A DNA stretch of 45,089 nt, from positions 1 through 45,089 of the forward strand of contig CAIJPN010000144.1 in assembly GCA_903822545.1 (NCBI GenBank), written 5' to 3'. A model generated the notes under the pieces. It had not been told where the DNA came from. It searched no databases and saw only the letters and a program-made list of their open reading frames with translations. Made by a program: the position numbers and the translations under genes. Source of the stretch: an uncultured Anaerolineae bacterium. Lineage in GTDB: Bacteria > Chloroflexota > Anaerolineae > Anaerolineales > Villigracilaceae. This document shows, piece after piece, positions 1-10,801 of the stretch (position 1 is the first letter of the stretch; every line of letters begins with the position of its first letter).

Positions 1-1968
<1,968 letters not shown>

Positions 1969-1970
1969 TC

Positions 1971-2026
1971 ACCACGGAGACACCGAGACACGGAGTTTTT
2001 AATTTTCTCTGTGTCTCCGTGTTTTT
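1971..2026. repeat. Inverted repeat of the CACGGAGACAC type
   Basis: The left arm CACGGAGACACCGAG (1973-1987) pairs with CTCTGTGTCTCCGTG (2007-2021) with one mismatch, and the left arm is itself a short tandem of GAGACAC units. It fills the gap between the SDR stop and the beta-galactosidase start. Similar A/G-rich periodic arms with different base sequences occur at 4087-4157 and 44363-44487. It may also act as a weak transcription terminator. Confidence 0.7.
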
Positions 2027-2033
2027 TGGGGAT

Positions 2034-2795
2034 TTATGCCAGCCCGCCGCCATCGACAACGAGGGCAGCGCCGGTGACATAGCTGGATGCGTCGCTGGCC
2101 AGGTAGAGCACGGCCTGGGCGATTTCCACAGGCTGGGCGTAGCGGCGCAGCGGACGGTCGGCGGCTTCGGCCATAAATTTGTCTTCGGCCTGACCGAGCT
2201 GTTTGGCTTCGTTGCGCAGCATGGGCGTGTCGGTGTCGCCGGGGCAAACGGCATTGACGCGGATTTTCTGCGGGCCGTGGTCAATCGCCATGGCGCGGGT
2301 CATGTTGGTGACCGCCCCTTTCGAGGCGCAGTACGAGACGGCATTCCCGCCCCCTTTCAGTCCCCAACCGGAGCTGGTGTTGATAATCGCGCCGCCCCCG
2401 GCCTTTTCCATGTGCGGGATGGCGTATTTGCTCATCAGGAAAATCGATTTGACGTTGACCGCCATGACGCGATCCCATTCGTCCTCGGTGGTGCCGAGCA
2501 CGTCGGCGCGGCGGATGATCCCGGCATTGTTGAACAGGATGTGCAGACCGCCAAAGGTGGATGCCGTTTCTTCGACCGCGGCGCGGCAATCGTCCGCCCT
2601 GGTCACGTCGCAGCGGATAAAAATGGCTTTTCCCCCGGCTGATTCAATCTCCGCGACTGCGGATTGACCCATCTCGGCGTTGACATCCACGATGGCGATG
2701 GCGGCGCCCTCCTGCGCGAACAGGATGGCCGTGGCGCGCCCAATGCCCGAGGCTCCGCCGGTGACGAGGGCGACTTTGTTGGTGAGTGTGTTCAT
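2034..2795 (-). CDS. SDR family NAD(P)-dependent oxidoreductase
   Basis: A 253-residue classical short-chain dehydrogenase. The Rossmann nucleotide-binding motif TGGASGIG is near residue 12, the NNAG motif follows, and the catalytic Ser, Tyr155 and Lys159 are in NTSSGWG and YCASK. The PGDTDTPM segment after the active site is typical. The start at 2795 (MNTLTNKVALVTGG) is preferred over the upstream ATG at 2864, because AGGAG sits five bases before it and the family begins here. It would oxidise or reduce an alcohol/ketone pair, perhaps on a sugar, given the hydrolase and transporter genes in the same series. The substrate cannot be read from the sequence. The gene lies between two different inverted repeats, so co-transcription with its neighbours is possible but not proven. 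Confidence 0.93.
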   Translation of the reverse strand: MNTLTNKVALVTGGASGIGRATAILFAQEGAAIAIVDVNAEMGQSAVAEIESAGGKAIFIRCDVTRADDCRAAVEETASTFGGLHILFNNAGIIRRADVLGTTEDEWDRVMAVNVKSIFLMSKYAIPHMEKAGGGAIINTSSGWGLKGGGNAVSYCASKGAVTNMTRAMAIDHGPQKIRVNAVCPGDTDTPMLRNEAKQLGQAEDKFMAEAADRPLRRYAQPVEIAQAVLYLASDASSYVTGAALVVDGGGLA

Positions 2796-2821
2796 GATGA
2801 CTCCTAATTCTTTGTGAATTT

Positions 2822-2915
2822 GTAGGGGCGACCCATCAAGGCCTGACGTGGCGATACTTCGCAAGTTCTCTTGGCCAGAATAAGTTCATTTCCACGCCGG
2901 ACGGGTCGCCCCTAC
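2822..2915. repeat. Inverted repeat with GTAGGGGCGACCC ends
   Basis: Perfect 13-base terminal inverted repeats, GTAGGGGCGACCC at 2822-2834 and its complement at 2903-2915, enclose a 68-base core. The right end overlaps the kinase stop codon: the TAG at 2914-2912 is part of the repeat. A second, slightly diverged copy is at 27814-27907. The structure resembles a small non-coding mobile repeat. Confidence 0.8.
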
Positions 2916-4075
2916 GCTAAAATGCGATAAACAACTTTATCTTTATATCCGACAATAACGGGCAAATATCCGGCCAGCATTTCATCCACAGATGGGTCGC
3001 CGGTATCAACCAGCAGCGGCGCGCCCTTCAGGGCGTTCAGTTTCTCGGACAGGCTGACAACGATAATATTTTCGCGCCCAACCTTTTGGATGACTGCCGG
3101 GCTGATTTGCTGGTTGCCGCGCCCAAAAATAAATCCCTGCCCGCCGATGGGGGTGACGATGATTTTGGCAGGCCGATCTGCGAGCAGTTCCAGCAGGCGC
3201 GCGGCGCTCACATCCAGCGCGACGACATCCTCGCGGGTGTAAACATCCACGCCGACCAGGGTTTTGGGGAAGCCCAGTTTATCGGCAATGGCGCGGGTGG
3301 TGGTGCCCGGCCCGAGGATGTAGAGCCAGCCGGGCTGCATGGATTCGGTCACAGCCGCGGCAATGGCCTCGGCGCGGACGGCTTCGCCCGCCGGGGTGGG
3401 CGCTTTCTTGTTCTGGAGCCGCTGCGCCAGGTTCGGGACGCGCAGGTAGCCATACAGCCGCGTGATGACTGTCCCGGCGCGGTAGGTTTCCTCGTCCAGG
3501 TCAATCACTTCCGCTTCGCGGATGGACAGTTTTTCGCCCCGGATGAAGGCGGCCGCAATCTCTCCCGCCGCGCGTGGGTGGGTGGCAAAAACGGCCGAGT
3601 GGATTTTGACGCCCGCCGGGATGCCCAACACGGGAATTTTGGTCCCGACCACGCTGGAAATATCCCGGGCGGTGCCATCCCCGCCAGCAAACAGGAGCAA
3701 ATCGACAGGGCGGGAGGCCATCCACTGGGCAGAAAAGATGGTGTCAGCAGCGGTGGTCGTTTCTCCCTCACCCCTGGCCCCTCTCCCAAAGGGAGCGGGG
3801 GACTCTCCCATCCCCCCGCGGGGGAGGGGCAGGGGGTGAGGGCTGAATCCACATTCCCGCGCCACCGTCTCGCCCATGTCTCCCGGCGGCGTGACCAGTT
3901 CAAACGAATCGCGCAGGGGCAGCAGGGCCTCCAGCGCCAGCGCCGCCCGCCGCTGTGACTGCGGCTGCGCGCCCAGCGCCAGCGCCTGCTGCTGGATTTC
4001 CGCCCCGTCGCTGCCCTTCAGCCCGACGGAGCCGCCAATCCCGGCGATGGGGTTGATAATGAGACCGATTTGCAT
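2912..4075 (-). CDS. ATP-NAD kinase family protein (AcoX/PpnK-like) with in-frame repeat insertion
   Basis: 387 residues. The N-terminus IGLIINPIAGIGG and the GGDGTARD motif near residue 130 are characteristic of the ATP-NAD kinase/AcoX fold, which transfers phosphate from ATP or polyphosphate to NAD or related diphosphates. A 26-residue Pro/Gly/Arg-rich stretch at about residues 78-103 is encoded by a 78-base palindromic repeat (3765-3842) and interrupts the fold just before the GGDG segment, keeping the frame. The C-terminal part (IIVTPIGGQGFIFGRGNQQISP) is typical of the longer AcoX-like branch rather than canonical NadK. The stop codon comes from another repeat. The insertion may sit in a surface loop; whether the enzyme stays active is unknown. 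Confidence 0.85.
   Translation of the reverse strand: MQIGLIINPIAGIGGSVGLKGSDGAEIQQQALALGAQPQSQRRAALALEALLPLRDSFELVTPPGDMGETVARECGFSPHPLPLPRGGMGESPAPFGRGARGEGETTTAADTIFSAQWMASRPVDLLLFAGGDGTARDISSVVGTKIPVLGIPAGVKIHSAVFATHPRAAGEIAAAFIRGEKLSIREAEVIDLDEETYRAGTVITRLYGYLRVPNLAQRLQNKKAPTPAGEAVRAEAIAAAVTESMQPGWLYILGPGTTTRAIADKLGFPKTLVGVDVYTREDVVALDVSAARLLELLADRPAKIIVTPIGGQGFIFGRGNQQISPAVIQKVGRENIIVVSLSEKLNALKGAPLLVDTGDPSVDEMLAGYLPVIVGYKDKVVYRILA
3765..3842. repeat. Palindromic repeat inserted in frame in the kinase gene
   Basis: The left arm CCCTCACCCCTGGCCCCTC and the right arm GAGGGGCAGGGGGTGAGGG are near-complementary; an inner hairpin CTCTCCCAAAGGGAG lies between them. At 78 bases it adds exactly 26 codons. 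The same C/G-rich family occurs at 10802-10874, and a related one at 27625-27754. Confidence 0.85.
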
Positions 4076-4086
4076 GGAAATTTTTC

Positions 4087-4157
4087 AAACACAAAGGACA
4101 CAACGGGCACGAAGGGAGAAATCAAAAAACTTTGTGTCCTTCGTGCCCTTCGTGTTT
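4087..4157. repeat. Inverted repeat of the CACAAAGGACAC type
   Basis: The left arm starting AAACACAAAGGACAC (4087) pairs with the right arm TTTGTGTCC...TTCGTGTTT (4131-4157), differing mainly by purine transitions. The arms consist of roughly 9-base AAGGRCACR units. The repeat occupies nearly the whole 80-base gap between gcvPB and the kinase and starts at the gcvPB stop codon. Confidence 0.75.
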
Positions 4158-5712
4158 AAGCGGTTTTTTTCTTGTAGGCTCTCCAAGTTACCGCCCACTC
4201 GTCTGGATTATCAAACGGCTCGTGATTGGTCTGGTGGACGGTGCTGTTGTGCGGCGCGGTGCGGATGGTGTCCGGTTCGGTGTAGGCCTCGTTCGCCACC
4301 TGCCTGAGCGCGGCAACGTACTCATCCAGGTCGGCCTGGGAGTAGGATTCGGTTGGTTCAAGTGTCATCGGCTCGGGGACAACATACGGGTGGTGGCTGG
4401 TCCAGTAGTGCATGCCAAAATCCACCATGCGGATTTCCATCTCTTCCGAGTGGATGCCGGTCTCTTCGGTCAACTGCTCCCAGCTATAGCGCACCTGCTC
4501 GATGCGCCGTTTGCCTTTGGCGTAGGGCATGCTCGCCCCGCGGATTTCCAGCACCTTTTTCAGCAAATAGTTGTTGTTCAGCACCGCGATTTCGGCCACT
4601 TCGCGCAGCCCGTCCGCCCCCAGCGACATAATCCACGAGTAGGCTTTCAGGATGTTCTGCACCACCCCATACCACGGGCGGATTTTGCCGACGCTTTGTG
4701 GCAGGTCGCCTTTCAGGGAATAGCGCGTGCCATCAAACTCGACCGTCGGCTTTGGCAGGAACGGCACCAGCGCCGGGGAAACGCCACTGGCGCCCGCCGC
4801 CGGGCCGCCGCAGCCGTGCGGCGTGGAAAAGGTCTTGTGCAGGTTGAAATGGCACAGGTCGAAACCGGCATCGCGGGCGCGGGTGATGCCCAAAATCCCG
4901 TTGGCGTTGGCCTGGTCGTAAACCGCCAGCCCGCCGACCGCGTGGACAGCGTTCACAAATTCCTGGATGCGATAGTTGAAAATGCCGGTATCCTCGGGAT
5001 TGGTGATGAACAGCGCCGCCGTTCGCTCGGAGACTGCCGCCTTGAAGGCCTCCAGGTCGGGGTAGCCATCCGCGTCCGGGTAAATCGTGATGACTTTGTA
5101 GCCCGCCACCTTGGCGCAGGCTGCGTTCGAGGGGTGCGAGAAAATGGTCGTAATCACCTCGTCGCGTTGTTTACCCTCGCCCCGGCTTTCGTGATAAGCG
5201 CGCACCATCGCCACGTTGGCGTAAATCGCCGCCGACCCGGCCCCCGGCTGCAGGCTGACCCGCGCCATGCCCGAAATCTCCTTCAGGCACTGCTCCAGTT
5301 GCCACATCACTTCGAGAATGCCCTGCACCGTCGATTCATCCTGGAGCGGGTGCAAATCGGCCATTTTGGGCGAGCGCGCCAGCTGGTCGTTGACCTTCGG
5401 GCTATATTTCATCGTGCAGGTACCCTGGCCGATGTCAATGTTCAAATCCACGCCCAGGTTTTCCTGCGACAGCCGCGCATAATGCCGCAAAACGTGAATC
5501 TGCGACAGTTCCGGCAGGGCGGGCGCGGCCTTGCGCCGCAAAGAATCGGGCAGTTTGGCGGCCACATCGCCCACTTCCGCCGCAATCCCAGCTTCCACTT
5601 CCGGCACCAGCACGCCGCGCGCGCCGGGCTGACTCAACTCAAAGATAACCGGCTCGTCCCAACTGGCCTGGTGGAACCGTCTCGGCATGGGTTTCGGGGC
5701 TACGGCTTTCAT
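4156..5712 (-). CDS. gcvPB: Glycine dehydrogenase (decarboxylating), subunit 2
   Basis: 518 residues, the usual length of the C-terminal half of a split P-protein. With GcvPA it decarboxylates glycine on pyridoxal phosphate and passes the aminomethyl group to the lipoyl H-protein. The PLP-binding lysine is about residue 293 in NLHKTFSTPHGCGG. The start at 5712 (MKAVAPKPMPRRFHQ) overlaps the gcvPA stop in an ATGA junction, which argues for translational coupling and against the longer frame open to 5793. No gcvT, gcvH or lpd is in the window, so the rest of the glycine cleavage system must be encoded elsewhere. The gene is intact. Confidence 0.97.
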   Translation of the reverse strand: MKAVAPKPMPRRFHQASWDEPVIFELSQPGARGVLVPEVEAGIAAEVGDVAAKLPDSLRRKAAPALPELSQIHVLRHYARLSQENLGVDLNIDIGQGTCTMKYSPKVNDQLARSPKMADLHPLQDESTVQGILEVMWQLEQCLKEISGMARVSLQPGAGSAAIYANVAMVRAYHESRGEGKQRDEVITTIFSHPSNAACAKVAGYKVITIYPDADGYPDLEAFKAAVSERTAALFITNPEDTGIFNYRIQEFVNAVHAVGGLAVYDQANANGILGITRARDAGFDLCHFNLHKTFSTPHGCGGPAAGASGVSPALVPFLPKPTVEFDGTRYSLKGDLPQSVGKIRPWYGVVQNILKAYSWIMSLGADGLREVAEIAVLNNNYLLKKVLEIRGASMPYAKGKRRIEQVRYSWEQLTEETGIHSEEMEIRMVDFGMHYWTSHHPYVVPEPMTLEPTESYSQADLDEYVAALRQVANEAYTEPDTIRTAPHNSTVHQTNHEPFDNPDEWAVTWRAYKKKTA

Positions 5713-7106
5713 TTCAACACCTCCTGCAGGGTCGCGGCCAGCCGGTCGATGTCGGCCTGGCTGTGGATTTCGGTCACGGCGTACAGCGCGCACTGTCCCA
5801 GCCCGGGGAATTCCGCGCTCAGGTCTTTGCCGCCGAAAATGCCTTTTTCCAGTAATTTTTTGTGGATGGACTCGACCATTTGGCCGGTTCCGTTAAAGTC
5901 GACGACAAATTCCTTGAAGTGGATTCCGTCAAAGCGGATTTTCAGCCCTGGCACCTGCTTCAGTTTCCTGAGAGCGTATTCTGCCCTTTGCATGATGCCC
6001 TGCCCAATCTCGACCATGCCCTGCGGCCCCATCAGCGCGAGATACACCCCCGCGGTGATGCCCCACAGCGCCGAGGCCGTGCCGACCCACTCCTTGCCTT
6101 CCTCGCGCACCGCAAACGACGTGCGCTCGTAGGCCACATCGCCAAAGCCATACTCGCCCTCCACCCGCGTGGACGAAACCCCAAACAGCCGCGAGGGGAA
6201 TTCCAGCACGAATTTCGGGTCGTCCCTGGTGGCCATAAAGCCGCCGTGCCCGCCGCCATACCACATATGCATGCCCAGCGGTTGGATGTCGCCGCAAGCG
6301 ATGTCGCCGCCGTATTCCACCGGCGGGTTGACCACCCCCAGCGAAATCGGGTCAACATAGACGACGCACAACGCCCCGTTTTCGTGGGCAATCTGGGCGA
6401 TTTCCGCCGCCTGGGTCTCCAAAAATCCCAAATAGGATGGGTTTTCAAAGAACACCGCCGCGGTTTTCTCCGATATTTTGGCTTTCAGGCCGCCCAGGCT
6501 CATCAACCCGCTCTCCGGGGCGTATTCCAGCAAAACAACATCTAAATGCGGCCGGACATAATCCCGGATTTTGGAGAGTTTGTCCGCGCCAATCGTCCCG
6601 CAGATGAGCGCTTCGCCGCGCCCGGTGATGCGGCTCGCCATCAAAAGCGCTGTCGCCGCCGCCTGGAAACCGTCATAGTTCGGGACGTTGACCACATCCA
6701 TATTGAGCAGTTCGCCCATCATCGACTCGTACTCGAACAAGGCCTGGAAGCGCCCGTGATCCTCGTACGGGTCGCCCGCGTAGGCCGTCAGGAACTCGCC
6801 GCGCGAGTTGATTTCATCGCACACCGCCGGGACGTGATGCTGGTAGCAGCCCGCGCCCAGGAAACTGAGCATTTCGCGCGCGCTGGTATTCTTGGACAGC
6901 AAGCCCTCGATGTGCCGCACCAGCCCGGCCTCCGACAGGAACGGCTCGGGCAGGTTGAGTTTGCCCTTGAAGCGGATGGCCTCGGGGATGTCAGCGTAGA
7001 AAGCCTCCACGCTCTGGGCGTTGACCGCCTTCAGCATCGCCTCCTTCGCCGCCGGGACGGAGTTGGGGATGTAGGGGTAGACAATTGGTTTGTTGGGTTT
7101 TGTCAT
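5709..7106 (-). CDS. gcvPA: Glycine dehydrogenase (decarboxylating), subunit 1
   Basis: 465 residues, matching the N-terminal half of split P-proteins. It starts MTKPNKPIVYPYIPN, followed by the family-typical FLGAGCYQHHVPAVCDEI and SMMGELLNMDVVNVPNYDG segments. AAGGAG is correctly placed ahead of the ATG. It forms the active glycine decarboxylase with GcvPB, to which it is coupled by a four-base overlap. Nearly the whole gap upstream (7126-7252) is a dispersed inverted repeat, so either its promoter lies within that repeat or it is read through from the glycoside hydrolase gene. Confidence 0.97.
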   Translation of the reverse strand: MTKPNKPIVYPYIPNSVPAAKEAMLKAVNAQSVEAFYADIPEAIRFKGKLNLPEPFLSEAGLVRHIEGLLSKNTSAREMLSFLGAGCYQHHVPAVCDEINSRGEFLTAYAGDPYEDHGRFQALFEYESMMGELLNMDVVNVPNYDGFQAAATALLMASRITGRGEALICGTIGADKLSKIRDYVRPHLDVVLLEYAPESGLMSLGGLKAKISEKTAAVFFENPSYLGFLETQAAEIAQIAHENGALCVVYVDPISLGVVNPPVEYGGDIACGDIQPLGMHMWYGGGHGGFMATRDDPKFVLEFPSRLFGVSSTRVEGEYGFGDVAYERTSFAVREEGKEWVGTASALWGITAGVYLALMGPQGMVEIGQGIMQRAEYALRKLKQVPGLKIRFDGIHFKEFVVDFNGTGQMVESIHKKLLEKGIFGGKDLSAEFPGLGQCALYAVTEIHSQADIDRLAATLQEVLK

Positions 7107-7125
7107 AATGTGCTCCTTTTTAAGA

Positions 7126-7252
7126 TGTCATTGCGAGCGAGCGTACACGCGAGCGAAGCAATCTGCCAAGGGTCAGGAATGCCCGTTTAATGGGTCTTCC
7201 ACAGGCAATAGGAGATTGCTTCGCCGCTAAAAACACGCGGCTCGCAATGACA
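7126..7252. repeat. Inverted repeat with TGTCATTGCGAG ends
   Basis: The ends TGTCATTGCGAG and CTCGCAATGACA are perfect complements, and inner segments GCGAAGCAATCT and AGATTGCTTCGC pair as well. The element is 127 bases, fills the gap between the hydrolase stop and the gcvPA ribosome-binding site, and has no coding capacity. A diverged copy spans the drmA-drmB junction. I recognise this as a widespread family of small dispersed bacterial repeats. Confidence 0.88.
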
Positions 7253-8941
7253 TTATGATTTTAGTTCGTGTGCCAGCACCAGGAAAATCCCCGCCGTCCA
7301 GGAAAAGTGGAAGTCGTGGTAGCCCTGGCCGGTTTGGGCATCAAAGTTTTCGGCCATGCCGGTTTGGTTGACCAGGTCACAGAAGCGCTGGCGCAGGTCG
7401 GCGGCGAAATCGTGCTCGCCGCAGCGCCCCATGGCGTCGATCAGCATCAGGGTTGGAGCGGGCCAGATTGGGCCGCGCCAGTAGCCGCGCGAACGGTAGA
7501 AGGGGCTGTTCAGGTTCTCGGTGGCCAGACCAAACGGGGTCAGGAACTGGCCGGGGGTTTTGAGCCGATTCACCAGCGTTTGGCGCACTTCGAGCGGCAG
7601 GCGCTCGCCCAGCAGCAGCGGCAGGTACAACAACAGGCTCTGCGATTCCACATCAATGTGTTCGCTGACCTGGACAGCCACAAAATGATCGTTGCGCCAG
7701 AAATGCGCCAGCAAACGAGTGACCAGTTCATCGGCGCGGGGGCGCCATGCAGCGGCCTCACCCGGCAGGTTCAAACGGAAGGCTGCTTCGGCCAGGAAAT
7801 CCATTTGCAGGGTGAGATAGGCCGAGATTTCGGGTGATTCTACCGGCGGACGGACGGCGAAAACGGTGCTGTTATCCCAGCCGCCATCGTTGCCGTGGTT
7901 GCATTGCGGAATGCCGTCGGCGTCGCTGTCACGGTGGGTAAACCACCATTCTGTCCAGCGGGCCAGGCGCGGGTAGATTTCGCGCAGGCGCTCGTCGGTC
8001 AGCAGGCCGGTTTTCAGCAGCCGCGAGAGAATCCAGCCGTGGATGGGTGGTTTGCAAAAGCTCCAGGAGAGCAGGCGGTCGTTGACCAGGTCGGGCAGGG
8101 CACCGCTTTCGTCTTGCTGGTCGAAGATGGCCATGATTTGCGCCCAGGCCAGTTCGGGGTGGCCTGCTGCGAGGGCCAGGCTGTGGAAGGCGTGATCCCA
8201 GCTCCAGATGCCGATCATGCCGTTTTTGGATGCAAAAATGGAGGGGCGGGTGAGATGCCCGGATGGGTTGACGGCACAAGACCAGAGGGTGTACCCGGCC
8301 AGGAAACGGGATTCTGCATAGGGGGCGGGAACATCTGGCAGTTTGGCGGTAAAAGCTGCCAGTTCGGCATCCACCTGGCGCTGGCAATCGTCAAAAGAGA
8401 GTGAATGGTCAAAATCAGGCCAGTTGATGGTCGATTCGTCGATGGCGAATTCGCCGAGGCCATCGGGATCAGGGCAAAGTGTGAGGGTGATGTACTCGCT
8501 GTGTTCGGCCTGCCAGGGGGCATCGACTTCGACCCGGCCCTTGAGCGCCGTGAACTGGAGTTTGGTCTCGACGACGGTGTTGACGGTGAGCTGCCAGCTC
8601 TGGCGGGTGCCGGGAATTAGGTTGTCATATTCCCCGGCGGGCATGTGGAAGCGCAGTTGGGTGTTTTGGAGCCGGATGCGCGCGGTTTCGGGGGCGGGGA
8701 GGCACAGGTCGGCGCGGCCGGTGGCAGATTCGAGGCTCAGGCGGGTGAAGTTGGCCCGGGTGGTGAACTCTTGATCAAGCTGCATGTGCAGGATTTCTTG
8801 CATGGGACGCCCGCCGGTGGCCGGGCCGCGCAGGCTGCGCAGGTATAACCCGGCGGGGCGGGTGTCGTCGGCGGGCAGGTGCGAGAAAGCCAGGTAGGAG
8901 CCGAAGCGGCTGAAGGGGGTGCGAGCAAGGTCGAGGGGCAT
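7253..8941 (-). CDS. Six-hairpin (alpha/alpha)6 glycoside hydrolase, GH63/GH37-like
   Basis: 562 residues. The C-terminal two thirds carry the motifs of the MGH1-like (alpha/alpha)6 barrel found in GH63 and trehalase-related enzymes: GIWSWDHAFHSLALA, GNDGGWDNSTVF (with the likely acid aspartate) and RGPIWPAPTLMLIDAMGR. The N-terminal ~200 residues look like a beta-sandwich. No signal peptide is seen, so it should act in the cytoplasm on the oligosaccharide or glycoside imported by the adjacent transporter. Its ATG overlaps the permease stop by one base (TAATG), so it belongs to the transporter operon. The family is fairly certain; trehalose, mannosylglycerate and other alpha-glycosides are all possible substrates. 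Confidence 0.85.
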   Translation of the reverse strand: MPLDLARTPFSRFGSYLAFSHLPADDTRPAGLYLRSLRGPATGGRPMQEILHMQLDQEFTTRANFTRLSLESATGRADLCLPAPETARIRLQNTQLRFHMPAGEYDNLIPGTRQSWQLTVNTVVETKLQFTALKGRVEVDAPWQAEHSEYITLTLCPDPDGLGEFAIDESTINWPDFDHSLSFDDCQRQVDAELAAFTAKLPDVPAPYAESRFLAGYTLWSCAVNPSGHLTRPSIFASKNGMIGIWSWDHAFHSLALAAGHPELAWAQIMAIFDQQDESGALPDLVNDRLLSWSFCKPPIHGWILSRLLKTGLLTDERLREIYPRLARWTEWWFTHRDSDADGIPQCNHGNDGGWDNSTVFAVRPPVESPEISAYLTLQMDFLAEAAFRLNLPGEAAAWRPRADELVTRLLAHFWRNDHFVAVQVSEHIDVESQSLLLYLPLLLGERLPLEVRQTLVNRLKTPGQFLTPFGLATENLNSPFYRSRGYWRGPIWPAPTLMLIDAMGRCGEHDFAADLRQRFCDLVNQTGMAENFDAQTGQGYHDFHFSWTAGIFLVLAHELKS

Positions 8942-9861
8942 TATTCTTTGATACCGGTCATCGAAATACCTTCGATGAAGGTTTTCTGGCCAAAGAAGAA
9001 CATGATCAGGATGGGCAGTACCACAATCGTGCTGACGGCCATCAGGTAGGGGTAGGCGTTGGAGATGGTGCTGTTGAACATCATGGCGCGGCGCATGTTT
9101 TCGACGCCGAGGGCCAGCACCAGCTTGGAGTTGTCATGAACGTAAATTAACGGGCCGAGGTAGTCGTTCCAGGCACCGATGAAGGCAAAGAGTGCGACAA
9201 CGGTCAGGGCCGGGCGAGAGAGCGGCAGGATGATGCGGAAAAGAATATCCAGCTCGTTGGCGCCGTCGATGCGGGCAGCATCTGAGAGTTCGGCGGGGAT
9301 GGTCATGAAAAACTGGCGCAGCATGAAGATGTAGAACGGGCTGCCGAAAAAGGCCGGGACAATTAGCGGGAGGAAGCTATCGATCCAGCCGAATTGCTTG
9401 AAAATCATGAAGAGCGGCACCATCTGCACCTGGAAGGGCACCATCATGGTGGCGAGACACAGGTAAAAGAGTGTTTCGCGCCCGGGCCACTTGATGCGAC
9501 TGAAACCGTAGGCCACGATGGCTGATGAAAGCACAATCCCAACCGTTGCTGGTATGGCATAAAGCCAGACGGTGTTCCAAACGTACAGGTTGAAAGGCTG
9601 GCTGGCCCAGGCGTTGACGAAGTTTTCCCAATAGGCCGGGCTGGGTATCCAGATGGGCGGCACGACATAGACTTGTGAATCATTTTTCAGGGCGGAGGAA
9701 ACCATCCAGAAAAAGGGCAGGATATAGGTTACGGTAAGCAGTGTCAGGACGGTATATTTCAAGATTTCCGTGAGCCAGCCAAGGGGCGTCAGTTTGCGCA
9801 GGCGCTCTATCTCAGCGGATGTGGTTCTTTGAAGCGGGTTGACGGGGACACGCAGGTTCAT
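8941..9861 (-). CDS. Carbohydrate ABC transporter permease, MalG type
   Basis: 306 residues with about six membrane segments. The cytoplasmic EAA loop, which docks the ATPase, is visible as DAARIDGANELDILFRIILP. A basic N-terminal tail precedes the first helix (YTVLTLLTVTYILPFFW). This is the second of two permeases that form the channel for the sugar captured by the lipoprotein encoded further upstream. No ATP-binding subunit (MsmK/UgpC type) lies in the operon; such transporters often share one encoded elsewhere. It is 12 bases downstream of the first permease and overlaps the hydrolase start by one base. Confidence 0.94.
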   Translation of the reverse strand: MNLRVPVNPLQRTTSAEIERLRKLTPLGWLTEILKYTVLTLLTVTYILPFFWMVSSALKNDSQVYVVPPIWIPSPAYWENFVNAWASQPFNLYVWNTVWLYAIPATVGIVLSSAIVAYGFSRIKWPGRETLFYLCLATMMVPFQVQMVPLFMIFKQFGWIDSFLPLIVPAFFGSPFYIFMLRQFFMTIPAELSDAARIDGANELDILFRIILPLSRPALTVVALFAFIGAWNDYLGPLIYVHDNSKLVLALGVENMRRAMMFNSTISNAYPYLMAVSTIVVLPILIMFFFGQKTFIEGISMTGIKE

Positions 9862-9873
9862 GTTCGCTGCTCC

Positions 9874-10776
9874 TTATTTCTCGCCGCCGTAATACACCCA
9901 GCGTGCTGAACTTTTGAACAAAATGAATGTGAACAGGACAATGACGATAAATAACAGCCAGGCCATGGCCGATGCTTTGCCCATGCGCAGGTAAGCGAAG
10001 GCGTTTCGATAAAGGTAAAGGGCGTAGAATTCGGTCGAGTTGCTCGGGCCGCCGCCGGTCAGCAGCCAGGGCAGGGTGAAGCTCTGGAAACCATCGATGA
10101 AACCCATGATCAGGTTGAACAGGATGACGGGCGTACACATCGGGATGGTGATGTTCCAGAATTTTTGCAAGGCGTTGGCGCCATCCACGGTGGCGGCTTC
10201 GTAGAGTGAGCGGGGAACATCCTGCAAGGTGGCCAGGAAAATGACGATGGCGTTGCCCTGCGCCCACATGTAAATCATGATCAGGGATGGTTTTGCCAGA
10301 TCTGGGCTGGAGAGAAAGGGAATGACGGGCAGGCCGATTCCCTGCAAAACCGAGTTGATGGCCCCGAACTGGATATTGAGCAGGAATTGCCAGACGACGG
10401 CAACCACGACCGTGGGAACAATGGCCGGGAAAAAGAAAATCGCCCGGAAGACAGGTCGCGCGGCGATTTTTGTGTTGAGCAGTGCGCCCATCAGGAAAGC
10501 GGAGATCACTCCCAGCGGGGCGCTCAAGATAACGTAGTAGAGTGTGTTGTAGATAACGGTATAAAACTGCGGGTCATCGGTGAAAAGTTCGATGTAGTTG
10601 GCGAAGCCAATCCACTGGGCCGGGCGCAGCAGGTCGTAGCGGGTGAAACTGTAATAGAGTGAGGAGGCCAGTGGGTAGAGTGTCCAGAGAAAAAATCCTA
10701 CCAGCCAGGGGGAGATAAAAAGCAGCCCGATTGCCAGGTCGCGCTGTTTATATTTGCTGCTAAGCCCGTTGTTCAT
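9874..10776 (-). CDS. Carbohydrate ABC transporter permease, MalF type
   Basis: 300 residues with an N-terminal helix (GLLFISPWLVGFFLW) typical of short MalF/UgpA-type permeases lacking the periplasmic insert. The EAA loop reads EAATVDGANALQKFWNITIP. It pairs with the next gene to form the membrane channel of a CUT1-type sugar importer. The gap to the binding-protein gene contains a strong C/G-rich palindrome (10802-10874), which could reduce read-through and so favour the binding protein over the permeases, a common pattern in such operons. Confidence 0.94.
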   Translation of the reverse strand: MNNGLSSKYKQRDLAIGLLFISPWLVGFFLWTLYPLASSLYYSFTRYDLLRPAQWIGFANYIELFTDDPQFYTVIYNTLYYVILSAPLGVISAFLMGALLNTKIAARPVFRAIFFFPAIVPTVVVAVVWQFLLNIQFGAINSVLQGIGLPVIPFLSSPDLAKPSLIMIYMWAQGNAIVIFLATLQDVPRSLYEAATVDGANALQKFWNITIPMCTPVILFNLIMGFIDGFQSFTLPWLLTGGGPSNSTEFYALYLYRNAFAYLRMGKASAMAWLLFIVIVLFTFILFKSSARWVYYGGEK

Positions 10777-10801
10777 AGTTCACCTCGTAAAAGTTGCTAT
10801 C

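Noticed and set aside
4132-6132. Long plus-strand open frame of 666 codons over the gcvP genes
   Set aside because: It is antisense to gcvPB and gcvPA, which have clear family motifs; the translation is His/Arg/Gly-rich with no recognisable domain.
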